From JAEUNJ01 sp052035955 (lineage in GTDB: Bacteria; Pseudomonadota; Gammaproteobacteria; Burkholderiales; Rhodocyclaceae): 54,909 bases of DNA. How positions within the stretch are numbered: the first letter of the stretch is position 1; every line of letters begins with the position of its first letter. The stretch is from contig JBPOHD010000080.1 in assembly GCA_052035955.1 (NCBI GenBank), positions 1 through 54,909 of the forward strand, in the 5' to 3' direction. Position numbers and translations under genes: made by a program. The notes beneath the pieces are model-generated. The model saw only the letters and a program-made list of their open reading frames with translations, did not search any database and was not told where the DNA came from. Below are positions 6,569-14,205 of this stretch, piece after piece.

Positions 6569-8469
6569 CAAAACACCTCGCCGTGGTCGGCCTGCCCGTC
6601 TTCGCGGTGCGGGGGCATACCCCTTTCCGGCGCCCGGCTGCCAACCCCACGTCCTGAACGTCCTGCATGTCCTGCTGCGTCGCTCGATCCTGTGGGCCTG
6701 GGCGTGGCGGTCGCCGGTCGGGCAGGACTTGCAGGACTTGCAGGACATGGTTCAGCCGGCTGAGGCTTGGGAAAAATGTGCCACCGGATCACGCCGCCAA
6801 TTTTGGGCAGGCTCTTGCACTCGAACCCGATCAGCCGCAGTGCGGGTGCAAGCCGCCGCAGCGCGTCACCCAGCCCCTTCGCCGATTTCGGCCAAGCTTC
6901 GCCGTGCGGCCGGTATGGTTCTAGGTAGTCGAGTAGTTTCGACAGCGTGTCGTTGAAGGCGCCAGGCATGGCCGCCAGGTAGGCCACCAGTGCCGCGCCC
7001 ACAGGCGACGCATCGATGGTGCGCAGCACGCCGTCCTTGCGCATGTCTCCGTACCGGGTCAGGAATGCGCCGGCCGGTTTGCCGTGAACCCTGAACACCG
7101 CTTCGCCCAGCGCCGCGAAGTCCGCCATGCGGGGCCGATGCTCTGGCGCAATCGATACGCTGGGCAGCGTCGCCAGCACCTTGACGAACAGATGTAGCAG
7201 CGCACCCAGCAGCGCCGGCTGCGCAGCCTCGAACCGCGCTTCCATGTCGCCAGCCAGCTCGCGGCTATGGATGGTCGGCAGGTCGATATGCAGGCAGCGG
7301 TCCAACAGGTCTTGCGCCGTCACGATCACGCTGATTCCGTTGAGCACGATGGGCTTGCGCAGTTCGATGATGGTTTCTTCGGCGTTGGTGTAGAGCGTGC
7401 GTGCCGAATAGCCGCCGCCCGTCGCCAGCACGCACAGCGCGTCCTGATACTGCGGGGGCAGGTGGCTCAGGTTTTCCAGGCTCACCAAGTGAGAGTTGCG
7501 CGCCGCGATCCACACGTCTTCCACGGACTTCGGCGCGGCCCGCAGATCGGCCTGATTCGGGTCGATCAGCCGCCGCAGCGCCCGCTGTGTCGAACTCTTG
7601 GCGCTGCCTTGCTCGCCCACCAGTTCCAGCACCACATGCGGGGTATCGGCGCGCAGGCATTCCAGCATCCAGGCCAGCACCATCAGGCGGTCGGCCTCGG
7701 GGACGTTGACCAGCGGCCACAGCGCATCCAGCTTGCCGCCACGCTCGGGCACGGGCATCGGCCGCATGGATGCGCTGCGGGTGAACAGCGGGGCACCAGC
7801 GCCGGCCACTACAGCCCACCCCGTCGCCGTCACCTGCACGCACTGCCAGGCGTCATTGCACAGGTCCAGCCAGTAGCCCGCTTCGGTCTTGGCGATGCGG
7901 GTGAACACCTCGCAGGCTTCGCCCTCGAACTGCGCTTGCCCGCGAAGCGTCGCCAGCGCCACCTTCAGCGACGTTTCGGTCGGCGCCCGGTCGTGCTGGG
8001 TGTAGTAGGCGTGGCTCAGGTAGTCACTGAAGCCGCTTGAAAGCACTCCATGCACCTGACGCGCGCCCCCAGCCTCGAACACGGCATAGGGCTCGCGCTG
8101 CGCGTCGTGCATGAACTGGCACTGACTGCGCGCCAGGGTGATCAGCTTGTCCGCGACGGTTTCGTCGTCGTCGGGCGGGGCGCCGTCACCATGTTGCAGT
8201 TGCTTGTCCAGTTCGGTGACGCCCACCCCGGCCCGCTTAAGCCGTATGCGCAGACGCACCCAGCCCGCGAAGTCTTGCGCCCGCAAGTCGCGCAGCGTCG
8301 ACAGCGCCGCCGGCTCGAACGGTGCGCCCACGTCGCCGGCTTCCGCGGCAAGCGCCAGCGCGTCGGCGTCGGTGGTGGTCTTGTCGGCGTCCTGTTGCTG
8401 CACCGCGTTCAACACCTTGGGGTCAGCCGCAGCCTCGATCAGCGCCAGGTCGTTCAGCAGGGCATTCAT
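6568..8469 (-). CDS. Phage/island P-loop ATPase (helicase-like)
   Basis: A 633-aa protein. The start at 8469 overlaps the primase stop as ATGA. A P-loop lies at residues 285-293 (GEQGSAKSS), followed by a Walker-B-like HLVSLEN at 327-333 and LCVLATGGGYSARTLYT. The block LVNVPEADRLMVLAWMLECL precedes the P-loop. This architecture belongs to the ATPase family paired with Toprim primase-like proteins in prophages, P4-like satellites and islands, where it probably acts as a replicative helicase. The N-terminal third is predicted helical. The last ~70 residues are a Pro/Ala/Arg-rich disordered tail. No classic D5 signature was identified, so the helicase role is an inference from context. Confidence 0.78.
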   Translation of the reverse strand: MNALLNDLALIEAAADPKVLNAVQQQDADKTTTDADALALAAEAGDVGAPFEPAALSTLRDLRAQDFAGWVRLRIRLKRAGVGVTELDKQLQHGDGAPPDDDETVADKLITLARSQCQFMHDAQREPYAVFEAGGARQVHGVLSSGFSDYLSHAYYTQHDRAPTETSLKVALATLRGQAQFEGEACEVFTRIAKTEAGYWLDLCNDAWQCVQVTATGWAVVAGAGAPLFTRSASMRPMPVPERGGKLDALWPLVNVPEADRLMVLAWMLECLRADTPHVVLELVGEQGSAKSSTQRALRRLIDPNQADLRAAPKSVEDVWIAARNSHLVSLENLSHLPPQYQDALCVLATGGGYSARTLYTNAEETIIELRKPIVLNGISVIVTAQDLLDRCLHIDLPTIHSRELAGDMEARFEAAQPALLGALLHLFVKVLATLPSVSIAPEHRPRMADFAALGEAVFRVHGKPAGAFLTRYGDMRKDGVLRTIDASPVGAALVAYLAAMPGAFNDTLSKLLDYLEPYRPHGEAWPKSAKGLGDALRRLAPALRLIGFECKSLPKIGGVIRWHIFPKPQPAEPCPASPASPARPATATPRPTGSSDAAGHAGRSGRGVGSRAPERGMPPHREDGQADHGEVF

Positions 8470-9422
8470 GCTGTAGCCCCCGATGCCGCGACGGTCACGA
8501 CCGCGCGCTGTGCCCACACGTCGCACCAGTCGGCGCCGGGCGTAGTGGGTGTCATCACGGCCACGCTCAGGCCCGCGCGCATCGCCCGCACCTTCAGGCT
8601 CTGCGCCGCAGCAGCCCCGGCCGGATCGGCGTCGGCAAACACCACGATGCGCCTGACGCCAGGTGGCCAGATGTAAGTGGCAAGGTTGCCCGCGCAGTAG
8701 GCGGCCACGGTGGGCAACCCTGACGCGAAGTGCGCCGCCTGGGCAGTCTCGATTCCTTCAGCAATGCCGATGACGCCATCCCGCGGGTCGTGCAGCGGTA
8801 TGCAGGCGCCGGCCAGCGGCCCGGCCGCGCCGGTCAGCTTCTTGACGGTGGGCACAGGGGCTTTGCTTCCATCCGCAGTCAAGTAGGTGCGGTGTAGGGC
8901 CTGTACCACGCCATCGGGGCGGATCAGCGGCGCGATCATCGCCGGGTAGTTGCCACGGTCGCCGTCATCCCAATAGGTCAGCCGCGGGTGCAGGCGCAAA
9001 TGCTCGGGCACCGGCCCGGCCAGCCCGCGCCGCCGCAGGTACAGCGAGACCGGGTCGCTGTCCGTCACCGGCACCGTCTTCGCCCACAGTGCCGCATTGC
9101 GCTGCGCGTTGTCGGCCCGCCGCTCGCGTATTTGGAGTTCGCGCTGCGTCTTGGCTTGGGCCACTCGCCGGGCCATGACAGCGCGTTCGGCCGGCGTCAT
9201 CAGCTCTCGCCGATGCGCAGTCCACACCGATGAAGTGCCGCTGCGAAAGTCGCCGAAGACGCCAGCTCGGCCATCCTCGAACAGTTGGCACCAACCAGAC
9301 TTGTCGCTGACGCGAGCGGACGTGCCGAAGCGATGGATGCGTCCAGGCTCGATGATCTCGGGAGCAGCGCCCAGCGCAGTCAGGATCGCCCCGCGGAATT
9401 GCCGAACATGATCGCCGGTCAT
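8466..9422 (-). CDS. Toprim primase-like protein
   Basis: A 318-aa protein. The start at 9422 is preceded by AAGGGGCGGCG and overlaps the stop of a 57-aa gene (ATGA), which decides it over two upstream ATGs. Residues ~20-80 match the N-terminal region of phage/plasmid Toprim proteins (KSGWCQLFEDGRAGVFGDFR). The Toprim core carries the catalytic Glu222 in IAEGIETAQ and the acidic pair Asp264/Asp266 in VVFADADPAG. The expected function is primer synthesis or related nucleotidyl transfer during replication of the element. It is followed directly by the P-loop ATPase, a common primase-helicase pair of satellites. Confidence 0.85.
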   Translation of the reverse strand: MTGDHVRQFRGAILTALGAAPEIIEPGRIHRFGTSARVSDKSGWCQLFEDGRAGVFGDFRSGTSSVWTAHRRELMTPAERAVMARRVAQAKTQRELQIRERRADNAQRNAALWAKTVPVTDSDPVSLYLRRRGLAGPVPEHLRLHPRLTYWDDGDRGNYPAMIAPLIRPDGVVQALHRTYLTADGSKAPVPTVKKLTGAAGPLAGACIPLHDPRDGVIGIAEGIETAQAAHFASGLPTVAAYCAGNLATYIWPPGVRRIVVFADADPAGAAAAQSLKVRAMRAGLSVAVMTPTTPGADWCDVWAQRAVVTVAASGATA

Positions 9423-9592
9423 CGCCGCCCCTTTTGCCATCCGCGCTTTTGCTGGTGATTGCATGAAGGCTTGGCTAGATTGAACCAGCCTATCAGCGGA
9501 TCGGTTCCGGTATGATCCGGGGTGTCAGTCTTGGTAGTGGCTTTCTGCCCCGCACGGTTGCCGCCGTTGCGGGGTTTGTGTTTTTTGGTCAT
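9419..9592 (-). CDS. 57-aa basic protein coupled to the primase gene
   Basis: A short gene with AAGGG upstream of its ATG and a stop that overlaps the primase start (cgATGA). The sequence starts MTKKHKPRNGGNRAGQKATT and ends NHQQKRGWQKGRR. It is very basic and rich in Gly and Asn, with no hydrophobic segment. Its leader (aaagggcggcgac) closely resembles the primase leader, which suggests duplicated translation-initiation sequence. It may be a coupling leader peptide, a DNA-binding accessory protein or simply a conserved small gene. A hairpin (9548-9574) lies inside it. Confidence 0.6.
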   Translation of the reverse strand: MTKKHKPRNGGNRAGQKATTKTDTPDHTGTDPLIGWFNLAKPSCNHQQKRGWQKGRR

Positions 9593-9603
9593 GTCGCCGC
9601 CCT

Positions 9604-9813
9604 TTATGCCGATGCAATCAGGGCGCGAATGTCCTCAACTCGCCACATGGTGCAGCGACCGAGCTTCACCGGCTTGGGAAATCGGCCCGACTTGACACCA
9701 TCCCACCAGCAGGATTTTTTTACTGGGATGATTGGGGGAATCGGCGGTTCCGCTTTTGGGTCACCGATGATTTGCGGCAATCGCAAGAACCCAGTTTCAG
9801 GTAATTGGTTCAT
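9604..9813 (-). CDS. AlpA-family transcriptional regulator / excisionase
   Basis: A 69-aa protein starting at 9813 with GGAG upstream. After MNQLPETGFLRLPQIIGDPK, the winged-helix signature follows: KKSCWWDGVKSGRFPKPVKL and then GRCTMWRVEDIRALI. The pattern S-x-WW-x-GV-x-SGRFP is typical of AlpA proteins of P4-like elements. Known AlpA proteins activate integrase or excision genes. It sits between the integrase-side genes and the replication operon, where such switches usually lie. A longer upstream frame to 10020 lacks a ribosome binding site and overlaps structured DNA. Confidence 0.88.
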   Translation of the reverse strand: MNQLPETGFLRLPQIIGDPKAEPPIPPIIPVKKSCWWDGVKSGRFPKPVKLGRCTMWRVEDIRALIASA

Positions 9814-9862
9814 TCGGGATGCTCCGTCAATGGCCGTTGCTGGCCGATACGTGCATCCTGGA

Positions 9863-9945
9863 TGCGTCAAAGCATCCGCGATACGCCTATCCAGCGGACG
9901 CCGCCCGCTGCCCGCTGGATGCCGTACAGTCTCCGCCGGAGACTG
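9863..9945. promoter_or_regulatory. Cluster of hairpins upstream of alpA
   Basis: The 133 bases between the 310-aa gene and alpA contain three inverted repeats: CAGTCTCC(gcc)GGAGACTG at 9927-9934/9938-9945; ATCCAGCGG/CCGCTGGAT at 9889-9897/9912-9920; and GCATCC/GGATGC units around 9853-9876. None is followed by a T-run. They may be regulator or integrase binding sites, or RNA structure in the alpA leader. Confidence 0.45.
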
Positions 9946-9946
9946 A

Positions 9947-10879
9947 CTATCTGAACCTAATCCCTGTCTTTTTTGCGTGAGTGCGAATCCAACCGGTAAC
10001 CGTTCTTGGCTCATACACAAAGCCTTGATGGGTCAGCCAGTCAGCAAGATACTGTCCAGCCTTTTCTGCGCTCGGAAATCTTGACCGGTCTTTCTCCCAT
10101 TCCTCGATTGCCATTTCCATCGCCTTGTAGGTTTTCCGATGTCGCGCTTGGCTCAGGGCATTCACCTGCATTGATCGCCGCTTGCGTTCCTGATCCTGAT
10201 CCTCAATGGCTCGGGTGTGCGTAGCCTCCCACCATCCCACTATTTGCAGGTGTTCGGCATAGCAAACAGCATCCATTGCCTTCAATGCGCATTCGCCACC
10301 ACAAGATGCGGCTAAGGATATGTAGCTCCTTCTTACGCCGGCGCTCTTGAGAAACTCCCCTAGAGCCTCATCCATTTTTCTCGCGGGATCGTCCTCACGT
10401 TCGATAAAACTAACAGCCTCAGCCACCATCCAGATAGACAGAACCGCGAATAATTCATAGGGCTGACAATTTGGGAAACTCTCACTTCCAATTTCAGACC
10501 AATAGCTTTCATTCGCTTTCAGCGCATCAACTTCGCTGGTGTTTTGTGCCGTTGGAATGCCTAACGAATCTTCCATGCTTTCCTTGAATAGCCAGCGGCC
10601 ATTACCTACCGACCCGCCATCCCATTCAAATAATCGCTCATGATCCCCAACTTCGTCTGCATGCCTCAAAAGCCTTGCTATTTCATCTTGCTTCAAGTCA
10701 TCGAAGTGGCAATAGATCGAGAAACTGATGTCCTTAGCCGCGGAATCAATCTGTTCCGCGGTACGGGATTTCAGCAGCGCACGGGCGCGTTGAGCAATCT
10801 GAGGGAGTAGAGAAAATGGGTGGTTTGGAATGTCACCTAATAGCGGATTAAACCTCTTGAGTTCCCCGAAGTAGCTCAT
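9947..10879 (-). CDS. Island hypothetical protein, 310 aa
   Basis: A soluble protein between the integrase and alpA. Segments include LLPQIAQRARALLKSRTAEQ, YELFAVLSIWMVAEAVSFIE, ALGEFLKSAGVRRSYISLAA and a basic C-terminus WIRTHAKKTGIRFR. A coiled, charged stretch (EDQDQERKRRSMQVNALSQA) precedes a region that could bind DNA (FPSAEKAGQYLADWLTHQGF). No catalytic motif was recognised. Codon use and GC are lower than in the core genes, suggesting recent acquisition. Proteins of this size often occur beside P4-type integrases in betaproteobacterial islands, but their function is not known. Confidence 0.72.
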   Translation of the reverse strand: MSYFGELKRFNPLLGDIPNHPFSLLPQIAQRARALLKSRTAEQIDSAAKDISFSIYCHFDDLKQDEIARLLRHADEVGDHERLFEWDGGSVGNGRWLFKESMEDSLGIPTAQNTSEVDALKANESYWSEIGSESFPNCQPYELFAVLSIWMVAEAVSFIEREDDPARKMDEALGEFLKSAGVRRSYISLAASCGGECALKAMDAVCYAEHLQIVGWWEATHTRAIEDQDQERKRRSMQVNALSQARHRKTYKAMEMAIEEWEKDRSRFPSAEKAGQYLADWLTHQGFVYEPRTVTGWIRTHAKKTGIRFR

Positions 10880-10909
10880 GGCGTTCCCTTTGCTCCCCCT
10901 GAATCAGTT

Positions 10910-10964
10910 GCCGCGCCAGCCGGGCAAGGGTTCCCGGCTTTCGCCCCGTCGGGCTAGGCGCGGC
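10910..10964. other. Three-way-junction inverted repeat after int
   Basis: A perfect 8-bp outer stem GCCGCGCC/GGCGCGGC (10910-10917/10957-10964) encloses two adjacent hairpins: AGCCGGG/CCCGGCT (10918-10924/10933-10939) and GCCC/GGGC (10943-10946/10951-10954). It lies just downstream of the integrase stop and upstream of the next gene. It may end or process the int transcript, or be a DNA site for recombination proteins. It has no T-run. Confidence 0.55.
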
Positions 10965-10971
10965 TTACTCG

Positions 10972-12243
10972 CTATGCCGCCGCTCTCTTGATCGGTGTCA
11001 CGTTATCGTCGCCCTTCTTCCATGTGTCCAGCATGTCCGCCCATTGCTGCATCATGTTGGCGCGGTCTCCCAAATATTCTGCGTGATTGTATGTCCGCCG
11101 AACTGCATTGGGTTCGGCATGTGCCAACTGGCGCTCAATCCAGTCTGACGGGAAGCCCAACTCGTTCAGGCGGGTGCTCCCGGTTGTCCTGGTGGCGTGT
11201 GGGCTGTACTTCTTCCCCCAGCCCAGTGCATTGAGCATAGTGCGCAGCGACGCGCCGACCATCGGCTTGGTCCGATCATCCCGATGCGGGAATAGATGCC
11301 CATGGCGTCCGGTGAGGCCGTGTAGCGCCCTCAGCATCTCGACCGCTTGCGTGGGCAGCGGCATCGCATGTTCCTTGCGCTTTTTCATCCGTTCGGCGGG
11401 GATGCGCCAGATCGCCCCGTCCAAGTCGAATTCACCCCATCGGGCCTCGACGGCTTCGCTCGGCCGGCACAGGGTCAGCCACATCAGGCGGAAGGCGGTG
11501 ATGGTTTCATGCCGACCGCCATGCCCATCCACGTCGCGCAGCAACTGACCGATCTCGGCGGAATCGAGAGGGCGCTTGTGCTGGGTCTTGTTGGCCGGCA
11601 ACGCCTTGCGCACTGGATAGACCGGATCGGCATCTGCTCGCAGAGTGGACACGGCCAGTTCAAAGATGCCGGACATGGTGCGCTTGGCTTCCGCCGCGAC
11701 CGTCAGGCCGTTCTTCTTTGCCGACGTGTTCATCACGTCGAGGATGTGCGCCGGGGTCACGCTCTTCACTGGCAACGTGCCGATCTTCGGGAACACGACG
11801 CGAGTGAGCATGTCCAGCCGGCGTGCCTTGGTGACTTCTTCCCAATCCTTCAAGGCCAGCCATTCCTTTGCCACAGCCTCGAAGGTGGTCGCACTTTCCA
11901 GTTCGCGCTTGATGCGTGCAAGTTGCCGGTTGTGAGCCGGGTTGATGCCCTGCTTGACCAGAGCCCGCGCCTTGATTCGCTCGTCCCGCGCCTCGGCCAG
12001 GGTAAATCGCCGACCACCGCGGCGGGCCTGCGCCTCTTCCGGCGATTCACCACTGGGGACGATCGCGTAGTCGCCAATCGCAAAGATGCTTTCTTTCGTG
12101 ACATCGCCTTCGCGAAGCTCGAAGCGATAACGCCACGCCTTCACGCCATTGGGTTTGATTTCCAGATACAGCCCCTTGCCGTCTGACAGCTTGTAGGGCT
12201 TGTCCTTTGGCTTGGCGGTGCGGCATTGGGTATCGGTCAGCAT
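10972..12243 (-). CDS. P4-type tyrosine integrase
   Basis: A 423-aa protein of typical family length. The N-terminal DUF4102 arm-binding domain (DGKGLYLEIKPNGVKAWRYR) is followed by the SAM-like core-binding domain and the catalytic domain. Active-site residues are Arg260 (TLCRPSE), His349 and Arg352 (PHATR), His375 (QLAHAEPN) and the nucleophile Tyr385 (RRTYNHAEY). Such enzymes insert islands by site-specific recombination. It is transcribed away from ychF, with iteron-like repeats just upstream, so the right attachment site should lie between its start and the ychF stop. All catalytic residues are present, so it looks functional. Confidence 0.95.
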   Translation of the reverse strand: MLTDTQCRTAKPKDKPYKLSDGKGLYLEIKPNGVKAWRYRFELREGDVTKESIFAIGDYAIVPSGESPEEAQARRGGRRFTLAEARDERIKARALVKQGINPAHNRQLARIKRELESATTFEAVAKEWLALKDWEEVTKARRLDMLTRVVFPKIGTLPVKSVTPAHILDVMNTSAKKNGLTVAAEAKRTMSGIFELAVSTLRADADPVYPVRKALPANKTQHKRPLDSAEIGQLLRDVDGHGGRHETITAFRLMWLTLCRPSEAVEARWGEFDLDGAIWRIPAERMKKRKEHAMPLPTQAVEMLRALHGLTGRHGHLFPHRDDRTKPMVGASLRTMLNALGWGKKYSPHATRTTGSTRLNELGFPSDWIERQLAHAEPNAVRRTYNHAEYLGDRANMMQQWADMLDTWKKGDDNVTPIKRAAA

Positions 12244-12267
12244 GGCCTGGTCTCCCGGTCTGAGTCA

Positions 12268-12350
12268 TACCCGGCATTTCTATACCCGGTTCTGACTCCA
12301 TACCCGACATCGTACCCGGTTTATACCCGGCTGACAACGGACCAACCCGG
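12268..12350. repeat. TACCCGG iterons upstream of int
   Basis: Four exact copies of TACCCGG (12268, 12283, 12313, 12324), a variant TACCCGA (12301) and a partial ACCCGG (12345) lie in one orientation at 11-21-base spacing between the int start and the island edge. The arrangement fits arm-type integrase sites or binding sites for a regulator of int. Confidence 0.6.
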
Positions 12351-12365
12351 ATCAGCAAGGAACAA

Positions 12366-12404
12366 AAAACCCCGCATAAGCAAGGCAATACTGGGTTTCT
12401 TTTG
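12366..12404 (-). terminator. Probable terminator of the ychF operon
   Basis: On the minus strand AAACCC (about 12398-12393) pairs with GGGGTTTTTTG (12372-12363), giving a short stem with a long loop and a T-run after the ychF stop. The plus strand also ends in GGGTTTCTTTTG, so it could act in both directions at the island-chromosome junction. Confidence 0.5.
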
Positions 12405-12437
12405 TCCGCCTAAGATCGGCAGAATCCGAACTTTGGT

Positions 12438-13532
12438 TTAGACGTTGAACCGGAAATGCATGACATCCCCGTCATGCACGACATACTCCTTGCCCTCCAG
12501 GCGCATCTTGCCCTTCTCCTTGGCGGCGGTCTCGCCGCCGCAGGTGATGAAGTCCGCATAGGCGATCACTTCGGCGCGGATGAAGCCCTTCTCGAAGTCG
12601 GTGTGGATGACGCCAGCCGCCTGGGGTGCCGTGTCGCCCTGGTGGATCGTCCAGGCGCGCACTTCCTTGACGCCGGCCGTGAAGTAGGTCTGCAGGTTGA
12701 GCAGGCTGTAGCCGGCGCGGATCAGGCGGTTGAGCCCAGGTTCCTCCAGACCCATGTCGGCCAGGAAGACCTTCTTCTCCTCGTCGTCAAGTTCGGCGAT
12801 CTCCGATTCCAGGGAGGCGCAGATGGCGACCACGGGCGCCTTCTCGGCGGCGGCACGGGCCATCACCTTGTCCAGCAGCGGATGCTCGCCGAGGACGCCG
12901 TGCTCATCGACGTTGGCGGCATAGAGCACGGGCTTGGCGGTGATGAGGCAGAAGGGCCTGATGTTCGCCATTTCCTCCTTCGACAGATCCAGGGCGCGGA
13001 CGGGCTTGGCCTGGTCCAGTTGCGCCTCGACCTTCTCAAGCACCGAGACCAGGATCTTCGCCTCCTTGTCGCCGGCCTGGGCCGGTTTGCGATAGCGGTT
13101 CAGGGCCTTTTCGACGGTCGCCAGGTCGGCCAGCGCCAGTTCCGTGTCGATGACCTCGATGTCGGAAAGGGGGTCCACGCCGCCCGCCACATGGACGATA
13201 TTGTCGTTCTCGAAGCAGCGCACCACGTGGACGATGGCGTCGGTCTCGCGGATGTTGGCCAGGAACTGGTTGCCCAGGCCCTCGCCTTTGGAGGCGCCGG
13301 CCACGAGGCCGGCGATGTCCACGAACTCGACGATGGCGTTCTGCACCCGCTGGGGCTTGACGATGGCCGCGAGGGCCGCGACCCGCGGATCGGGCACCTC
13401 GACGATGCCGACGTTGGGTTCGATGGTGCAGAAGGGGTAGTTCTCGGCCGCGATGCCGGACTTGGTCAGGGCGTTGAAGAGTGTGGACTTGCCCACGTTG
13501 GGCAGGCCGACGATGCCGCATTTGAGACTCAT
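12438..13532 (-). CDS. ychF: Redox-regulated ATPase YchF
   Basis: A 364-aa Obg-related P-loop protein of full family length. The P-loop is GLPNVGKS (residues 9-16); switch II is VDIAGLVAGASKGEGLGNQF; the C-terminal TGS-like domain ends GKEYVVHDGDVMHFRFNV. YchF/OLA1 proteins hydrolyse ATP rather than GTP, bind ribosomes and affect translation and oxidative-stress responses. It overlaps pth by four bases (ATGA) and is the last gene of the prs-rplY-pth-ychF group. Its intact 3' end forms the chromosomal side of the island junction. Confidence 0.97.
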   Translation of the reverse strand: MSLKCGIVGLPNVGKSTLFNALTKSGIAAENYPFCTIEPNVGIVEVPDPRVAALAAIVKPQRVQNAIVEFVDIAGLVAGASKGEGLGNQFLANIRETDAIVHVVRCFENDNIVHVAGGVDPLSDIEVIDTELALADLATVEKALNRYRKPAQAGDKEAKILVSVLEKVEAQLDQAKPVRALDLSKEEMANIRPFCLITAKPVLYAANVDEHGVLGEHPLLDKVMARAAAEKAPVVAICASLESEIAELDDEEKKVFLADMGLEEPGLNRLIRAGYSLLNLQTYFTAGVKEVRAWTIHQGDTAPQAAGVIHTDFEKGFIRAEVIAYADFITCGGETAAKEKGKMRLEGKEYVVHDGDVMHFRFNV

Positions 13533-14176
13533 GTCTCTTCCTTTTTCATTGGGTTCGGGGCCCCGGCGGGGGCGGCTGGCGCCGGGGCCCCGGGGGGTGC
13601 CGGCTTGGCGTTGATCTTCTGCATGGCCGCGTTGAAATCCCCGCGGGCCAGGGCGGGCCAGGCGAGGAGCGCCCGGTCCAGGGTGCCCTCGATCTCGCCC
13701 CGCTCTTCCTTGCGCGGCGGCTTGAGGACGTAGTTGACCACCTCGTTGCGGTCCCCGGGATGCCCGATCCCGATTCGAAGGCGCCAGTAGTCCTGGGTGC
13801 CGAGGTGGGCCGTGATGTCCTTGAGTCCGTTGTGTCCGCCGAGGCCGCCGCCGAACTTGAGGCGGCCCTGGCCGGGCGGCAGGTCCAGCTCGTCGTGCAC
13901 CACCAGCATTTCCGCCGGCTCGATGCGGTAGAAGCGCAACAGGGCGCCGACGGACTGGCCGGAGCGGTTCATGAAGGTCTGCGGCATCAGCAGCCAGAGG
14001 TTCTCCGCCCGGACGTTGGCGACGAAGCCGTGAAAGCGTGACTCCCGGGAAAAACCGGCCCCGAGTTCGCGCGCCAGGCGCTCACAAAACCAAAACCCGG
14101 CGTTGTGCCGGGTTTCGGTGTATTCGCCCCCGGGGTTGCCGAGGCCGACGACGAGGCGGGGTTTGGCCGGGGCCAT
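13529..14176 (-). CDS. pth: Peptidyl-tRNA hydrolase
   Basis: This enzyme cleaves peptidyl-tRNA released from stalled ribosomes. The 215-aa protein has the family motifs LVVGLGNPGGEYTETRHNAG with catalytic His24, MPQTFMNRSGQSVG, VVHDELDLPPG and GLGGHNGLKDI. The core ends near residue 190. The rest is an unusual Ala/Pro-rich tail (PAPPGAPAPAAPAGAPNP) that is not part of the fold. It lies between rplY and ychF in a classic order (rplY-pth-ychF) and overlaps ychF by ATGA. Confidence 0.97.
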   Translation of the reverse strand: MAPAKPRLVVGLGNPGGEYTETRHNAGFWFCERLARELGAGFSRESRFHGFVANVRAENLWLLMPQTFMNRSGQSVGALLRFYRIEPAEMLVVHDELDLPPGQGRLKFGGGLGGHNGLKDITAHLGTQDYWRLRIGIGHPGDRNEVVNYVLKPPRKEERGEIEGTLDRALLAWPALARGDFNAAMQKINAKPAPPGAPAPAAPAGAPNPMKKEET

Positions 14177-14205
14177 TCAGTCCCCCGCCGGGAACCGAAG
14201 GAGGA

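Noticed and set aside
9548..9586. Plus-strand hairpin followed by TTTGTGTTTTTT resembling a terminator
   Set aside because: No plus-strand gene ends upstream, and the sequence lies inside the minus-strand 57-aa gene, where the T-run encodes Lys codons.
12456..13733. Plus-strand 425-codon open frame opposite ychF
   Set aside because: It mirrors the codons of ychF and pth in high-GC DNA; there is no ribosome binding site or family signature.
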